From Thermodesulfobacteriota bacterium (GTDB lineage Bacteria; Desulfobacterota_D; UBA1144; Nemesobacterales; UBA2774), in the NCBI GenBank assembly GCA_035325995.1, contig DAOKYU010000001.1, positions 470,681 to 534,680 of the forward strand: DNA of 64,000 bases, given 5' to 3'. Within the stretch, counting starts at the first letter, position 1. Each line of letters starts with the position of its first letter. Positions 36,896 through 45,577 of the stretch are shown here, one piece after another. The position numbers were made by a program, and so were the translations under genes. Below the pieces are notes generated by a model. The model did no database searches. It was not told the DNA's origin and saw only the letters and a program-made list of their open reading frames with translations.

Positions 36896-37687
36896 TTAGA
36901 ATAGCCCCTTGACGAGCCCGCCGTCTACCTGGATGCTCGTCCCGGTGATGTAGCTCGCACGCTCGGATGCCAGGAACACGGCGAGGTTCGCGAGCTCCTC
37001 GGGCCTGCCGATCCTTCCGACGGGGATGTCGCTCCCCATCGATTCGAGGGCCTCCCGGGCCGTCTTGCCTTCCTTCCCGGCGCGTATGGACGCGAGCTGA
37101 ATTATCCTGTCCGTGAGTATTCTCCCCGGACAGATGTTGTTGACAGTTATGTTGTACCGGGCGAATTCCTTCGACAGCGATTTGGCGAGCCCGGTGACCC
37201 CGGCGCGGACGGTGTTCGACAGGATGAGGCCGTCTATGGGCTCCTTTACGGCGACGGACGTGATGTTTATGATGCGGCCCCAGTTGTTGTTTTTCATGAC
37301 GGGGAGCACTTCGCGCGAGAACGTTACCGTGCTGAAGAGGTTGAGCTCTACGGCCTTCCGCCAGTCGTCGAGCGAGAAATCCAGGAAGCCCCCCACGGGA
37401 GGGCCGCCGGCGTTGTTGACGAGTATGTCAACCGTGGAGTATTTATCGAGGGCGCCGGAGACTACCTTGTGTATGTCGGCGGTTTGGGAGACGTCGGCCG
37501 GTATGGCGAGGACCTCGGCCGATGTCTCATCCCTGATTTCGCGGGCCGTCTCTTCGAGCTCGTCCTCGCGGCGGGCGCATATCGTGAGCCTCGCGCCTTC
37601 GCGGGCGAGGCCGAATGCTATCGCCCGGCCCAGCCCCTTGCTGGACGCCGCCACAATAGCCACTTTATCTTTTAATTGTAAGTCCAT
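36896..37687 (-). CDS. SDR-family protein with non-canonical active site (beta-ketoacyl reductase-like)
   Basis: 263 aa, Rossmann-fold SDR. The cofactor loop reads AASSKGLGRAIAFGL instead of TGGxxGxG, and where YxxxK is expected the sequence is LILSNTVRAGVTGLAKS: the catalytic Tyr and Lys are replaced by Leu and Arg-type residues. NNAGG, the ITS serine and CPGRILTDR are kept. This matches the known SDR subgroup resembling beta-ketoacyl reductase but lacking the perfect tetrad; activity is uncertain. The ATG has no Shine-Dalgarno but a TATAAT ends 8 nt before it. Confidence 0.87.
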   Translation of the reverse strand: MDLQLKDKVAIVAASSKGLGRAIAFGLAREGARLTICARREDELEETAREIRDETSAEVLAIPADVSQTADIHKVVSGALDKYSTVDILVNNAGGPPVGGFLDFSLDDWRKAVELNLFSTVTFSREVLPVMKNNNWGRIINITSVAVKEPIDGLILSNTVRAGVTGLAKSLSKEFARYNITVNNICPGRILTDRIIQLASIRAGKEGKTAREALESMGSDIPVGRIGRPEELANLAVFLASERASYITGTSIQVDGGLVKGLF

Positions 37688-37695
37688 TAGATTAC

Positions 37696-37701
37696 ATTAT
37701 A
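37696..37701 (-). promoter_or_regulatory. TATAAT element 8 nt before the SDR start (candidate leaderless promoter)
   Basis: On the minus strand TATAAT (37701-37696) is followed by eight bases and the ATG at 37687. A weak TTAAAG lies 18 nt further upstream. No Shine-Dalgarno is present between the hexamer and the ATG. Confidence 0.4.
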
Positions 37702-37775
37702 AATATTGGCCGCTTGCGACTTTAATATTTTACTTTAACTTTTAAAAACAGGGGCAGGGCGAGTCAACTGGGCCT

Positions 37776-38138
37776 TCAGGCGCTCTTTGCCTTCGTCTTG
37801 GCCTTTGCCGTGTCCTTCTTTATCGAGTCTACCGTTGACGCCCCGGATACGGCCGCGGCTTCGGACGGGAGGCCCGTCGCCGGTTTCGTGTCCTTGGTCT
37901 CGGCTCCGTCTTTTGACGGCGTGCCCAGGTCATTCGCGTGGGGCGGGATGCCGGGCCCCTTGGCGTAGTCGGTGGAATACCATCCGGTGCCCTGAAGCTG
38001 GAACGACGAGAGTGAAATCAGCTTTTCGAGCTTGCCCCCCTTGCAGTGCTTGCATTTCTTTAAAGGCGGATCGTTAAACCCTTGAAGAGCCTCGGTTATT
38101 TTACCGCATTTCTTGCACTCGTACTCATATATCGGCAT
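37776..38138 (-). CDS. FmdB-family zinc ribbon protein
   Basis: 120 aa. The N-terminal zinc ribbon has cysteines 8, 11, 29 and 32 (YECKKCGKIT and KKCKHCKGG) and the conserved FQLQGTGWYSTDYAKG segment. The C-terminal half is low-complexity, rich in Ala, Lys, Thr and Asp. FmdB proteins are putative regulators, first described near formamidase genes, with no settled function. AGAGGT lies about 8 nt before the ATG and a good promoter is at 38176-38203. Confidence 0.9.
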   Translation of the reverse strand: MPIYEYECKKCGKITEALQGFNDPPLKKCKHCKGGKLEKLISLSSFQLQGTGWYSTDYAKGPGIPPHANDLGTPSKDGAETKDTKPATGLPSEAAAVSGASTVDSIKKDTAKAKTKAKSA

Positions 38139-38175
38139 ACCAGTGACCTCTTAACGATTATTCGGTTTTTGGTTT

Positions 38176-38203
38176 AATATAAATATTTCGTGCGATATTT
38201 CAA
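38176..38203 (-). promoter_or_regulatory. Sigma-70-type promoter of the fmdB-family gene
   Basis: On the minus strand TTGAAA (38203-38198), a 16-nt spacer and TATATT (38181-38176); each hexamer matches consensus at 5 of 6. Confidence 0.55.
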
Positions 38204-38642
38204 GGTGAGGAGTAGCTTCCGGATATTGATATCGGTATATACGGTTGCATTTTGCGGCGGCATTATTTTATGGCCTGCGGTGTATTTCAGTCTGTGACGG
38301 CAACGGCAAATCCGGCTTCGACCCAACACCAATGCTCGTTCTACAGCGCTTGTTCAGCTTTGTAATGGGCATGGATTTAAGAGGACGAGCGGAGCAGGCA
38401 ACTTTGCCAATGGGTTCTCCTAAATAGAGTAAGGAATAGCCCGGACCGTTTTTCATTCCTGGAAATAGACAAGACCCGTGTCACAACGGGGCTGTAGAGA
38501 CCGCCTTTGTTAAGTTTACATAATATACATTATCGGACGTTGAACCTGTGGCTGCCTGTGGCTATGGCGGCCTGCGGAAATTCCCGGTTCCGAAGGCCGG
38601 GTACTCTCAATCCTCATCCGTGGCATTATGACGGGGTATCCT
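38204..38642. other. Intergenic region of atypical composition, possible element remnant
   Basis: About 440 bp without a supported gene between fmdB and the YhaN-like ATPase. G+C is lower than in the flanks. Short frames on both strands (38245-38427 plus, 38268-38456 minus) have unusual residue make-up with several Cys and Pro and no domain. A tandem CCTGTGGCT occurs at 38545-38553 and 38555-38563, and a five-base CCCGT/ACGGG hairpin at 38475-38490. I could not match it to an insertion sequence, attC or RNA. Confidence 0.4.
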
Positions 38643-41600
38643 TCATTCCCTAAGTGATACGATGTTTAAAGATTCGCCCAGCGTTTGCCGTGCAAGCTCG
38701 ACGAGATGCGCATGATGGGTGAAGAAAAGCACCTGCGTCTTTCGCGACAGCGCGCCGAGGAGCTTCAGCCCGGCCGCCGAGCGCATGTCGTCGAAGTTGA
38801 TGAAGAGATCGTCTGCGACGAACGGGAGCGCGTTCGACCTTTCGAGGTAATCTTCTATGGCGGCTATACGAAGCGCCAGGTAAAGCTGGTCGGCCGTGCC
38901 GTCGCTCATTCCCGGGATCCCGACCCTTTCTCCGCCCGGCCTGAGCCCGATGATCTGAACCCTGTCGCGCTCGTCGATCTCGGTGTCGAGGCCGCCGAAC
39001 GAGCCGTTCGTAAGCGCTGCGAAATGCCCGGACGCGCGGCTTATCATCGGGTCCTGGTTTTCCTTCCTGTACCGCTCTATGGCCCATTCGAGCATCGTCG
39101 CGGCCGAGCGTATTCTGACGTAACGCTCCGTGATGTGCGCCATTTCGGCGATCGCGGATTCCTTCCGGGCCGCGGCTTCGGCGGCGCGGTCGTCGCCGCC
39201 GACGGCTTCGAATTCGTTTTTTCTGCGGGACAGCTCCCCTGCGGCCTCCTTGATATTTTCGTCAAGTGAATTCCTGCGCTCCTCCAGCTCTTCGATAAGG
39301 TTCCTGACGCTGGCGATGTCCGCCTCGCGGCATTCTTTTACGAGCTCTTCGAGCGTGAGCCCGTCGCCGTCCCGGACGAGCCTGTCCGTGAGGCTCCGCT
39401 TTTCGTTTTCGAGCTCCCTCAACCTGTCGGATTTCAGTATAGCCTCTCTTAGTCGGACCGTGTCGTCCACCCGGGCCGACTTCTGAAGGAAGTTTATAGT
39501 TTCATGCGCCGCCGCGGCAGAGTCTCCCGCCTCTTTTATTTTTCGTTCGAGCCGGGCTATGTCTTTTTCCCTTTCCTTCCTCCGCTCGTCCGTGCGTTTC
39601 GCTTCTGTAAGACGGCGCTCGAGCTCGATCACGGCGTTCTCTGTATCTTTCTCACCGGCGAGATCTTTCGCGGCGGTATCCACGAATTTTTTCACGTCCT
39701 GCGCCAGGTTCTCGATGTCGCGTTTAATCTTTTCGATGCGCTGGTGACGGAGCTCGTTTATCCTGACTGCCTTTTCCCTCATCTCTTCTATGGCGTCGAG
39801 CCTGGACGCAGCCTCGGCCGCGCCGGCGCTTTCGGTAAGACCGAGCGCCGTGACCGCTTCCTTCCATTTCGCTTCCCAGTGCGTCGCTTCTTCCTCCGCC
39901 GATTTAAGGTCGCGCTGCTTACGCTCGGCCTCGGCCTTCATTTCCCTGAGCCTGTTTTCGAGCCCCTTTCTCTTGACCGCGTCTTCCCGGAGGTTCGCGA
40001 CGACATCGGCCGCCGCTTCTATAACGACGCCAAGAGGCTTGCCTTCGAGCGTTCCCGTATCGACGCCGAGCCGCGAAAGCTCGCCGAGTACGAGGGCCTT
40101 CGTCTCCGCTTCTTTTTTCCGGAGCGCCTCGAGCCTGCGCTCGGCCGCCTCGCGCTCCTCCGTGAGCCTCGTCATTTCGTTTCTGTCGTCGAGCCACACG
40201 AGCATCGACTCCGGCGGCAACGGCTCGAAAGGCGCTCCTTCCCACATCTTCTTCCACGCCTCATCGAGGGCCCCGGATTCGGCGGTGAGCGCCCTCTCCT
40301 CTTCGCGGAGTCTTTCGAGCTCCTTTTCCCTGTCGTCGATATGCCCCGATATCGTGGCTATCTCGGCGGTCGACTGCGCGTTATCGAAGCGGCGGTCGGC
40401 TATTCTGTCGGCCTCCGAGACGGCCTCTTCGTACGCCGAGGGGATATCCCTCCGCTCGCCCGTGAAGGCGGTTATTTCGGCCTCCGGCACCGGGCCGCCG
40501 TCTACGTAGTACCGCTTCACGAGCTCCCACCCGGCGTCCCTTCGCGCGCGGGCCTCTGCCAGCTCCCCGGGCGAGACGGCGTTTCCTTCCCCGGCGAGCC
40601 GGTCGCGGACGCTCTTGTACTGCCCGATATCCCGCTCCGTACTCCTTATATTATCGGCGCACTCCTTGATCCTGCGGTCGAGGGCGTTCCTGTCGTTCTG
40701 GTGTTTTAATACAGCTTCGCGCGGAGGTGCGGGAATCGTCGAAACGTCCGTATCTCCGGCAGGTGGATTGAGGGACTTCAGACGGCGCTCGACGGCATCG
40801 CTCGCGGCGCTGAGCTCCAGCTCCGCCGCCTGGATCCGAGAGGCCGTATCGCCGCCCGCCCGAGCTGCCTTTACGACGGCTTCGAGGCTCGACGCGTCCC
40901 GGGGCTCGCCAATGCCGGCTATTTCGCGGGCCATGCCGGCGGCCTGCGATTCGGCCTCTTCGAGAGCCTTTTTCGCGCCGGAGACCGTAGCGAGCGTTTC
41001 TACGTGGTGTTGTCGCAGGTCTCTTGCGGCATTGATTTTAGATCTCGCAGGCAAACGGTTTATAAGCTCCTCGACGTTTCCACCGTCCCATCCTGCCTCG
41101 CCGGCTAGCCTCCTGAAATCGGCTTCTTCAATGGCTAACTCTTCCTCGCGTTTGGGGAGATCGTCCTTCTCATTTCTCACCTCTATCCGGCGGTCGCGGA
41201 ACGACAGAATTATGTTCTCACAGAGGAGGAGCTGCTCGTCGAATTTCATCCCTTCGAGCTCGGCCCCGGCTTCCTTTACCTGGAGCTCGAAAGCCTCCGT
41301 CAGTCGTGACGACTTTTCGAGCTCGCGTTCCGCTTTGTCGAAACGTTCGAGTGCGTCCCCGGGGAGCTTTATGACGCCGCGGAAGTTTGTAATCTCCCTT
41401 TCGGTATCGAGGAGCTTCGCCGCGTCGGCGTAAACACGGCGGATTCTGTTCAGCTTCGTAAGCTCGTGCGATATCTTTTTTCTCTCTTCGTCGAGCCCGG
41501 TGCAGCTCTTTCGGGCCTCGTCGTATGCCCGCCTCAGCTCCTCCCACCTGGCCGCCGTGACCGTATGCTCGCGTACGGCCCTCTCGGCTTCCTCGAGCCG

Positions 41601-42167
41601 CGCCTGGGCCCGGTAGTATTCCCTGTGCGCCGCCCTTCTCGGGCCCCAGAGGGAATCGGCGTCGGCCTTCAATTCCTCCAGCTTTTTCCTGAGCCCCGAA
41701 AGTCCCGTGCCGGCGGAGAAGAGCACTTGTCCCGCTTCGTTTTGAGAGTCCAGGATTTCTCTCCCGCCTTCGCGGAGCCGCCTGTGATCGAGGCTGAACA
41801 TCCGCCTGAAAAATTCCTCGTCCGCCCCGCCGAGGTAAGGCGCGAGGGCCCCCTCCCCTCCCCTTACGGGAACCTCCTTCGGCGTGAGCAGCGTGTCCTT
41901 GTTGCCCTTCCGTCTTCGTACTTCGAGCCGCTCGGAGCCGTTTTCGAGCACCGCCCCTATCCGCATGTCTTTATAGTCGTGAATGAAGTTGTAGGGCGAG
42001 CTCTTGTCGATTCCGAAAAGGAGGTTTTCTATGGCGAGGAGCGCCGTCGATTTCCCGGCCTCGTTCGGGCCGAACAGTATGTGGATGTCCGTATCTCCGT
42101 GAGGGAGATCGATGGCCTTGCCGGTGAAGCAGCCGAAACCTATGAGGTCGAGTCGCCGTATGCGCAT
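38643..42167 (-). CDS. Large SMC/Rad50-like coiled-coil ATPase, YhaN/SbcC-like
   Basis: 1174 aa. The N-terminal half-ATPase has the Walker A FGPNEAGKST at residues 32-41; long coiled coils with two broad arms fill about 180-990; the C-terminal half has GMSDGTADQLYLALRIAA (signature) and LPFVADDLFINFDD (Walker B). The opening RIRRLDLIGFGCFTGKAIDL and the DKSSPYNFIHDYKDMRIGAV insert are typical of the YhaN group rather than SbcC. No zinc-hook CxxC was noticed in the coiled coil. It starts 3 nt after the Mre11-like gene, so the two form an ATPase-nuclease pair, probably acting on DNA ends. Confidence 0.88.
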   Translation of the reverse strand: MRIRRLDLIGFGCFTGKAIDLPHGDTDIHILFGPNEAGKSTALLAIENLLFGIDKSSPYNFIHDYKDMRIGAVLENGSERLEVRRRKGNKDTLLTPKEVPVRGGEGALAPYLGGADEEFFRRMFSLDHRRLREGGREILDSQNEAGQVLFSAGTGLSGLRKKLEELKADADSLWGPRRAAHREYYRAQARLEEAERAVREHTVTAARWEELRRAYDEARKSCTGLDEERKKISHELTKLNRIRRVYADAAKLLDTEREITNFRGVIKLPGDALERFDKAERELEKSSRLTEAFELQVKEAGAELEGMKFDEQLLLCENIILSFRDRRIEVRNEKDDLPKREEELAIEEADFRRLAGEAGWDGGNVEELINRLPARSKINAARDLRQHHVETLATVSGAKKALEEAESQAAGMAREIAGIGEPRDASSLEAVVKAARAGGDTASRIQAAELELSAASDAVERRLKSLNPPAGDTDVSTIPAPPREAVLKHQNDRNALDRRIKECADNIRSTERDIGQYKSVRDRLAGEGNAVSPGELAEARARRDAGWELVKRYYVDGGPVPEAEITAFTGERRDIPSAYEEAVSEADRIADRRFDNAQSTAEIATISGHIDDREKELERLREEERALTAESGALDEAWKKMWEGAPFEPLPPESMLVWLDDRNEMTRLTEEREAAERRLEALRKKEAETKALVLGELSRLGVDTGTLEGKPLGVVIEAAADVVANLREDAVKRKGLENRLREMKAEAERKQRDLKSAEEEATHWEAKWKEAVTALGLTESAGAAEAASRLDAIEEMREKAVRINELRHQRIEKIKRDIENLAQDVKKFVDTAAKDLAGEKDTENAVIELERRLTEAKRTDERRKEREKDIARLERKIKEAGDSAAAAHETINFLQKSARVDDTVRLREAILKSDRLRELENEKRSLTDRLVRDGDGLTLEELVKECREADIASVRNLIEELEERRNSLDENIKEAAGELSRRKNEFEAVGGDDRAAEAAARKESAIAEMAHITERYVRIRSAATMLEWAIERYRKENQDPMISRASGHFAALTNGSFGGLDTEIDERDRVQIIGLRPGGERVGIPGMSDGTADQLYLALRIAAIEDYLERSNALPFVADDLFINFDDMRSAAGLKLLGALSRKTQVLFFTHHAHLVELARQTLGESLNIVSLRE

Positions 42168-42170
42168 GGC

Positions 42171-43439
42171 TCAGTCTTTCCTCGCCTTGAGTAGTGCGCT
42201 CAGGTATTCGCGTGCGTGCTCCGCGAGCGCGGAATAGTCGGCCCCGAGGGCGGCGCTCAAAACGGTGTCGTCCACGCTGTTTCTGAGGTCGGACGGGAGC
42301 TTCGATATCATATCGCCGAGATCGGTCCTGAGGAGCTTGTGGAGGTCGGTGTCCGCCGCGGCGGCGCCCAGTATGTCGTGGAGGCCGCCGGGGATTTCCC
42401 CGGCGTCCGCGTCCTCGCCGCGAAGGGGCTCGGTGGATACGACGACGCGCTCTATCCACGCCGCCTCCTCGCCGAACCCGTGCGCCACGGCGCGCGCCTC
42501 GGCCAGGATGTGCTCCCCGGATACGAGGAGGCTCTCGTGTATCGCCGCCGCGCCGCCTAGCTCGATGCGGCACGCGAGCATGCGGCCGTCGGCCCGGCTG
42601 TTTATCGCTTCCTCTATCGCGCTCCTCACGCACTCTACGGCGTCGGACATCCGCTCGCAGCCCTCGACGTTCACCCTCAAAATCTCCCAGCGTACGACGT
42701 CCGTCCGGAGCGGCTCGAAGGATATGATTTCGTTATCCTCGACGGTTATAAGACGCCCGCCCTTGGGGCCCGTCTCGCGTATGTGACGTCCCTGGATATT
42801 GCCGGGGAACACTATGTGGGGCCTTTCGTGGACCACGCTCCCCTGGTGCACGTGGCCGAGCGCCCAGTAGTCGTACCCCCGGGCGACGAGCTCGCCGACG
42901 GCGCACGGCGCGTAGTTTTCGTGCCCGCCCATGCCCCCCATTCCCGTATGCAGAACGCCGATGTTAAACGCCCCGGGGACGGGGTCGGGGTAAAGGGCTG
43001 CGAGGTTCTCCCTGACGTCCCGCGTGTGGTAACCCTGTCCGTGGAGGGCCGCGCCTATATCTTCGAGCCTGAACGTCTCCGGCTTTTTCGCCGAAAATAC
43101 TTTCACGTTATCGGGAAGCGTCAGCCGCCTCGTAATCCGGCTTTCGGCGTCGTGGTTGCCGTAGAGAATGAACGCCTGGATTCCCGCACCGGCGAGGCGG
43201 CCCATCTGGGCCACGAAGAAGAGGCCCGTCCGGTAATCCCTCCAGTCGCCGTCGTACAGGTCGCCCGCTATGACGACGAAGTCCACCTCTCTTTCCACGG
43301 CCTCGGTGACGAGGTTGGCAAAAGCCTTCCGCGTCGCCGTGCGTATGCGCTCGACCGCCGCGCCTTCCATCCCTTCGAGCCCCCTCAGCGGGCTGTCCAG
43401 GTGAATGTCGGCTGTGTGTATAAAGCTGAATGACGCCAA
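42171..43439 (-). CDS. Mre11/SbcD-like metallophosphoesterase, YhaO-like DNA repair exonuclease subunit
   Basis: 422 aa. Calcineurin-like phosphoesterase motifs in order: FIHTADIHLDSPLRG, VVIAGDLYDGDW, LYGNHDAES, and DYWALGHVHQGSVVHE with the final His pair, supplying the two-metal site. The C-terminal third (about 290-422) is a capping and ATPase-binding region. It is paired with the SMC-like ATPase immediately downstream, as in yhaO-yhaN of Firmicutes. A function in double-strand break processing is inferred from the Mre11-Rad50 analogy. Confidence 0.92.
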   Translation of the reverse strand: MASFSFIHTADIHLDSPLRGLEGMEGAAVERIRTATRKAFANLVTEAVEREVDFVVIAGDLYDGDWRDYRTGLFFVAQMGRLAGAGIQAFILYGNHDAESRITRRLTLPDNVKVFSAKKPETFRLEDIGAALHGQGYHTRDVRENLAALYPDPVPGAFNIGVLHTGMGGMGGHENYAPCAVGELVARGYDYWALGHVHQGSVVHERPHIVFPGNIQGRHIRETGPKGGRLITVEDNEIISFEPLRTDVVRWEILRVNVEGCERMSDAVECVRSAIEEAINSRADGRMLACRIELGGAAAIHESLLVSGEHILAEARAVAHGFGEEAAWIERVVVSTEPLRGEDADAGEIPGGLHDILGAAAADTDLHKLLRTDLGDMISKLPSDLRNSVDDTVLSAALGADYSALAEHAREYLSALLKARKD

Positions 43440-43696
43440 GTGGCTTACGTCTCCGCAGGTTCAGAAGTTCGTGAAAAGATTATAGCATGACACGGCGACC
43501 GGGTGCATCTTCACGCTTAAATTTGTGGTTACTTTGTATCCGGAAACATGTATCATATTTACCGGTTTTTTGACGCATACCCCTTGCCCGGGCATGCGCC
43601 GCTTTGCGCGTGCCCCCGAAAACGAGCCCGTGAGTTCGAGCGGCCATGTTGCAGGCCCGGCGCGGGCAATAATCGATAAACGGAGACGATACACGG

Positions 43697-44680
43697 ATGG
43701 AACTTCTGGCAGGAGCTTTAAGGGTCGATGTAATGGGCAAAGACCTCTGGATGTGGATGCTCTTCCTGGCCCTTGTGCTGACGCTTCTTGCGCTCGATCT
43801 GGGGGTGCTTCACAAGGAGAGGCGCGAGATTTCGATAAAGGAGAGCCTCATCCTGAGCGCGGGGTATATTGTGATAGCGCTCATTTTCGGCGCGTGGGTC
43901 TGGTGGTCCATGGGCAAGGTGTCGGGGATAAATTACCTTACGGGATATTTCGTCGAGAAGAGCCTCTCGATGGATAATATCTTCGTCATATCGCTTATTT
44001 TCTCGTACTTCGGGATACCGCGCCTCTACCAGCACAGGGTGCTTTTCTGGGGTATTCTGGGGGTGATTATACTCCGCGCTATAATGATCGGCGTCGGTGC
44101 GACACTGGTCGAGAGATTCGAGTGGATACTCTTCATATTCGGCGGCTTTCTCGTGCTCACCGGAATAAAGATGCTGTTTTCGGCCGACCACGATCCGGAC
44201 ATGACGGACAACGCATTCCTCAAATTCCTCAGGAATCACATAGCCGTTACCGACAGGCTCCACGGCGAGAAGTTCTTCGTGACCGAAAAAAATCCTGTCA
44301 CCGGCAAAACGGCGAGGCTCGCGACGCCGCTGTTCCTGGCGCTGATAATGGTGGAGGGGGCGGACATAGTCTTCGCCGTCGATTCGATACCGGCCATCTT
44401 CGCGATAACGACCGATACATATATAGTATATACAAGCAATATATTCGCCATACTCGGGCTCAGGGCGCTTTATTTCGCCCTCGCGGCTATGGTGAGCAGG
44501 TTTATTTACCTGAAGTACGCCCTGTCGGCGGTGCTGATCTTCATCGGGGGGAAGATCTTCTGGAGCCACTTCGTCGGCAAGGTCGATCCGCTCGTGTCGC
44601 TGACCGTGACGCTCGTCCTCCTCGCGGGAGGCGTGGTAGTGTCGCTCCTTAAGACGAAGCCCGTCGAAGCGGGTCCGTAG
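43697..44680 (+). CDS. TerC family integral membrane protein
   Basis: 327 aa with about eight or nine membrane helices. The family signatures are present: FVEKSLSMDNIFVISLIF, HRVLFWGILGVIILRAIMIG and MVEGADIVFAVDSIPAIFAI, whose acidic residues lie in the membrane. Family members (Alx, MeeF/TerC) export manganese and are linked to tellurite resistance and metalation of secreted proteins. Start ATG 43697 has GGAG 11 nt upstream; ATG 43733 with AAGG is an alternative. I looked for a yybP-ykoY manganese riboswitch upstream and did not see its conserved loops. Confidence 0.93.
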   Translation: MELLAGALRVDVMGKDLWMWMLFLALVLTLLALDLGVLHKERREISIKESLILSAGYIVIALIFGAWVWWSMGKVSGINYLTGYFVEKSLSMDNIFVISLIFSYFGIPRLYQHRVLFWGILGVIILRAIMIGVGATLVERFEWILFIFGGFLVLTGIKMLFSADHDPDMTDNAFLKFLRNHIAVTDRLHGEKFFVTEKNPVTGKTARLATPLFLALIMVEGADIVFAVDSIPAIFAITTDTYIVYTSNIFAILGLRALYFALAAMVSRFIYLKYALSAVLIFIGGKIFWSHFVGKVDPLVSLTVTLVLLAGGVVVSLLKTKPVEAGP

Positions 44681-44744
44681 GGTCCCCTCGCGGGCCTTCG
44701 TCTCGCGGTATAAAGAAATGATTCGACCGCGGTGGCATAACAGG

Positions 44745-44750
44745 TAGAAT
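44745..44750 (+). promoter_or_regulatory. TAGAAT -10-like element 8 nt before the SDR start (candidate leaderless promoter)
   Basis: TAGAAT matches the -10 consensus at 5 of 6 and is followed by eight bases and the ATG at 44759. A TCGACC lies 16 nt upstream of it. It overlaps a TTG at 44750 that could be an alternative start. Confidence 0.3.
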
Positions 44751-44758
44751 TGAGTACC

Positions 44759-45472
44759 ATGAAGCTCAGGGGTAAAAAGGCGCTGATTACGGGCGGGGCC
44801 AGGGGGATAGGGCGCGGCATAACCAGGGCGTATTTGAAGGAAGGCGCGTCCGTACTCATATGCGGGCGTAACGAGATAAACCTGAAATCCGCCTGTAACG
44901 AGCTTTCGGGCGCGGGCGACATCGACTACGTCGTCACGGATATCGCGGTCAGGGATGAAGTCAGGCATCTGGCCGCCGCCGTCGCGGAAAGGTGGAGGGC
45001 CCTCGACATCCTCGTCAACAACGCCAGCGTTCTCGGCGTGAGAGCGCCCGTCGCCGAGTACCCGGAAGACGTCTGGGACGAGGTTGTGCAGATAAACCTG
45101 AACGCGCAGTTCTACGTTACGAAAGCCATGATCCCGCTCCTTTTGCCGGGGGGCTCGATAATAAACGTGAGCTCCAGCGTCGGCAGGAAGGGAAAGCGCG
45201 AATGGGGTGCGTACGCGGCCTCGAAATTCGGCCTCGAAGGGCTGACGCAAGTCCTCGCCGACGAGCTTGCCGAAGTTGGGATACGCGTAAACTCGGTCAA
45301 TCCCGGCGGCACGCGGACGGACATGAGGGCCGACGCATATCCCGACGAAGACCCCGAAACCATCCCTACCCCCGAAGATATCTCGCCCGTGTTCGTTTAC
45401 CTCGCCTCGGACGAATCGGCGGGCGATAACGGAAAGGAATTTAACGCGCGGGACTGGATAAAGGCCGGTTAA
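44759..45472 (+). CDS. SDR-family NAD(P)-dependent oxidoreductase
   Basis: About 237 aa, classical SDR. The cofactor loop is ITGGARGIGRG, the NNAS motif is present, and the catalytic tetrad Ser and YAASK are intact (INVSSSVGRKGKREWGAYAA then SKFGLEG). PGGTRTDMRA is the usual loop after the active site. The substrate is unknown; the C-terminus (GKEFNARDWIKAG) resembles the beta-ketoacyl reductase group. The ATG lies 8 nt after a TAGAAT hexamer without a clear Shine-Dalgarno; a TTG start at 44750 would add three residues. Confidence 0.88.
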   Translation: MKLRGKKALITGGARGIGRGITRAYLKEGASVLICGRNEINLKSACNELSGAGDIDYVVTDIAVRDEVRHLAAAVAERWRALDILVNNASVLGVRAPVAEYPEDVWDEVVQINLNAQFYVTKAMIPLLLPGGSIINVSSSVGRKGKREWGAYAASKFGLEGLTQVLADELAEVGIRVNSVNPGGTRTDMRADAYPDEDPETIPTPEDISPVFVYLASDESAGDNGKEFNARDWIKAG

Positions 45473-45577
45473 GTTTCCTGCGCTGCCGCTCTATCTAATT
45501 CCACTCTGATTAATTATATTTGTATCCGTTTAAGATGCCGGTAAAGTATTTATAAACGCTTCAGGGGGTGGACTGTG

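Noticed and set aside
43440..43696. yybP-ykoY manganese riboswitch before terC
   Set aside because: The conserved L1 and L3 loop sequences were not found.
43718..45250. 510-aa minus-strand open frame across terC and the SDR gene
   Set aside because: Antisense to both TerC and SDR coding sequence; residue make-up is charged and motif-free.
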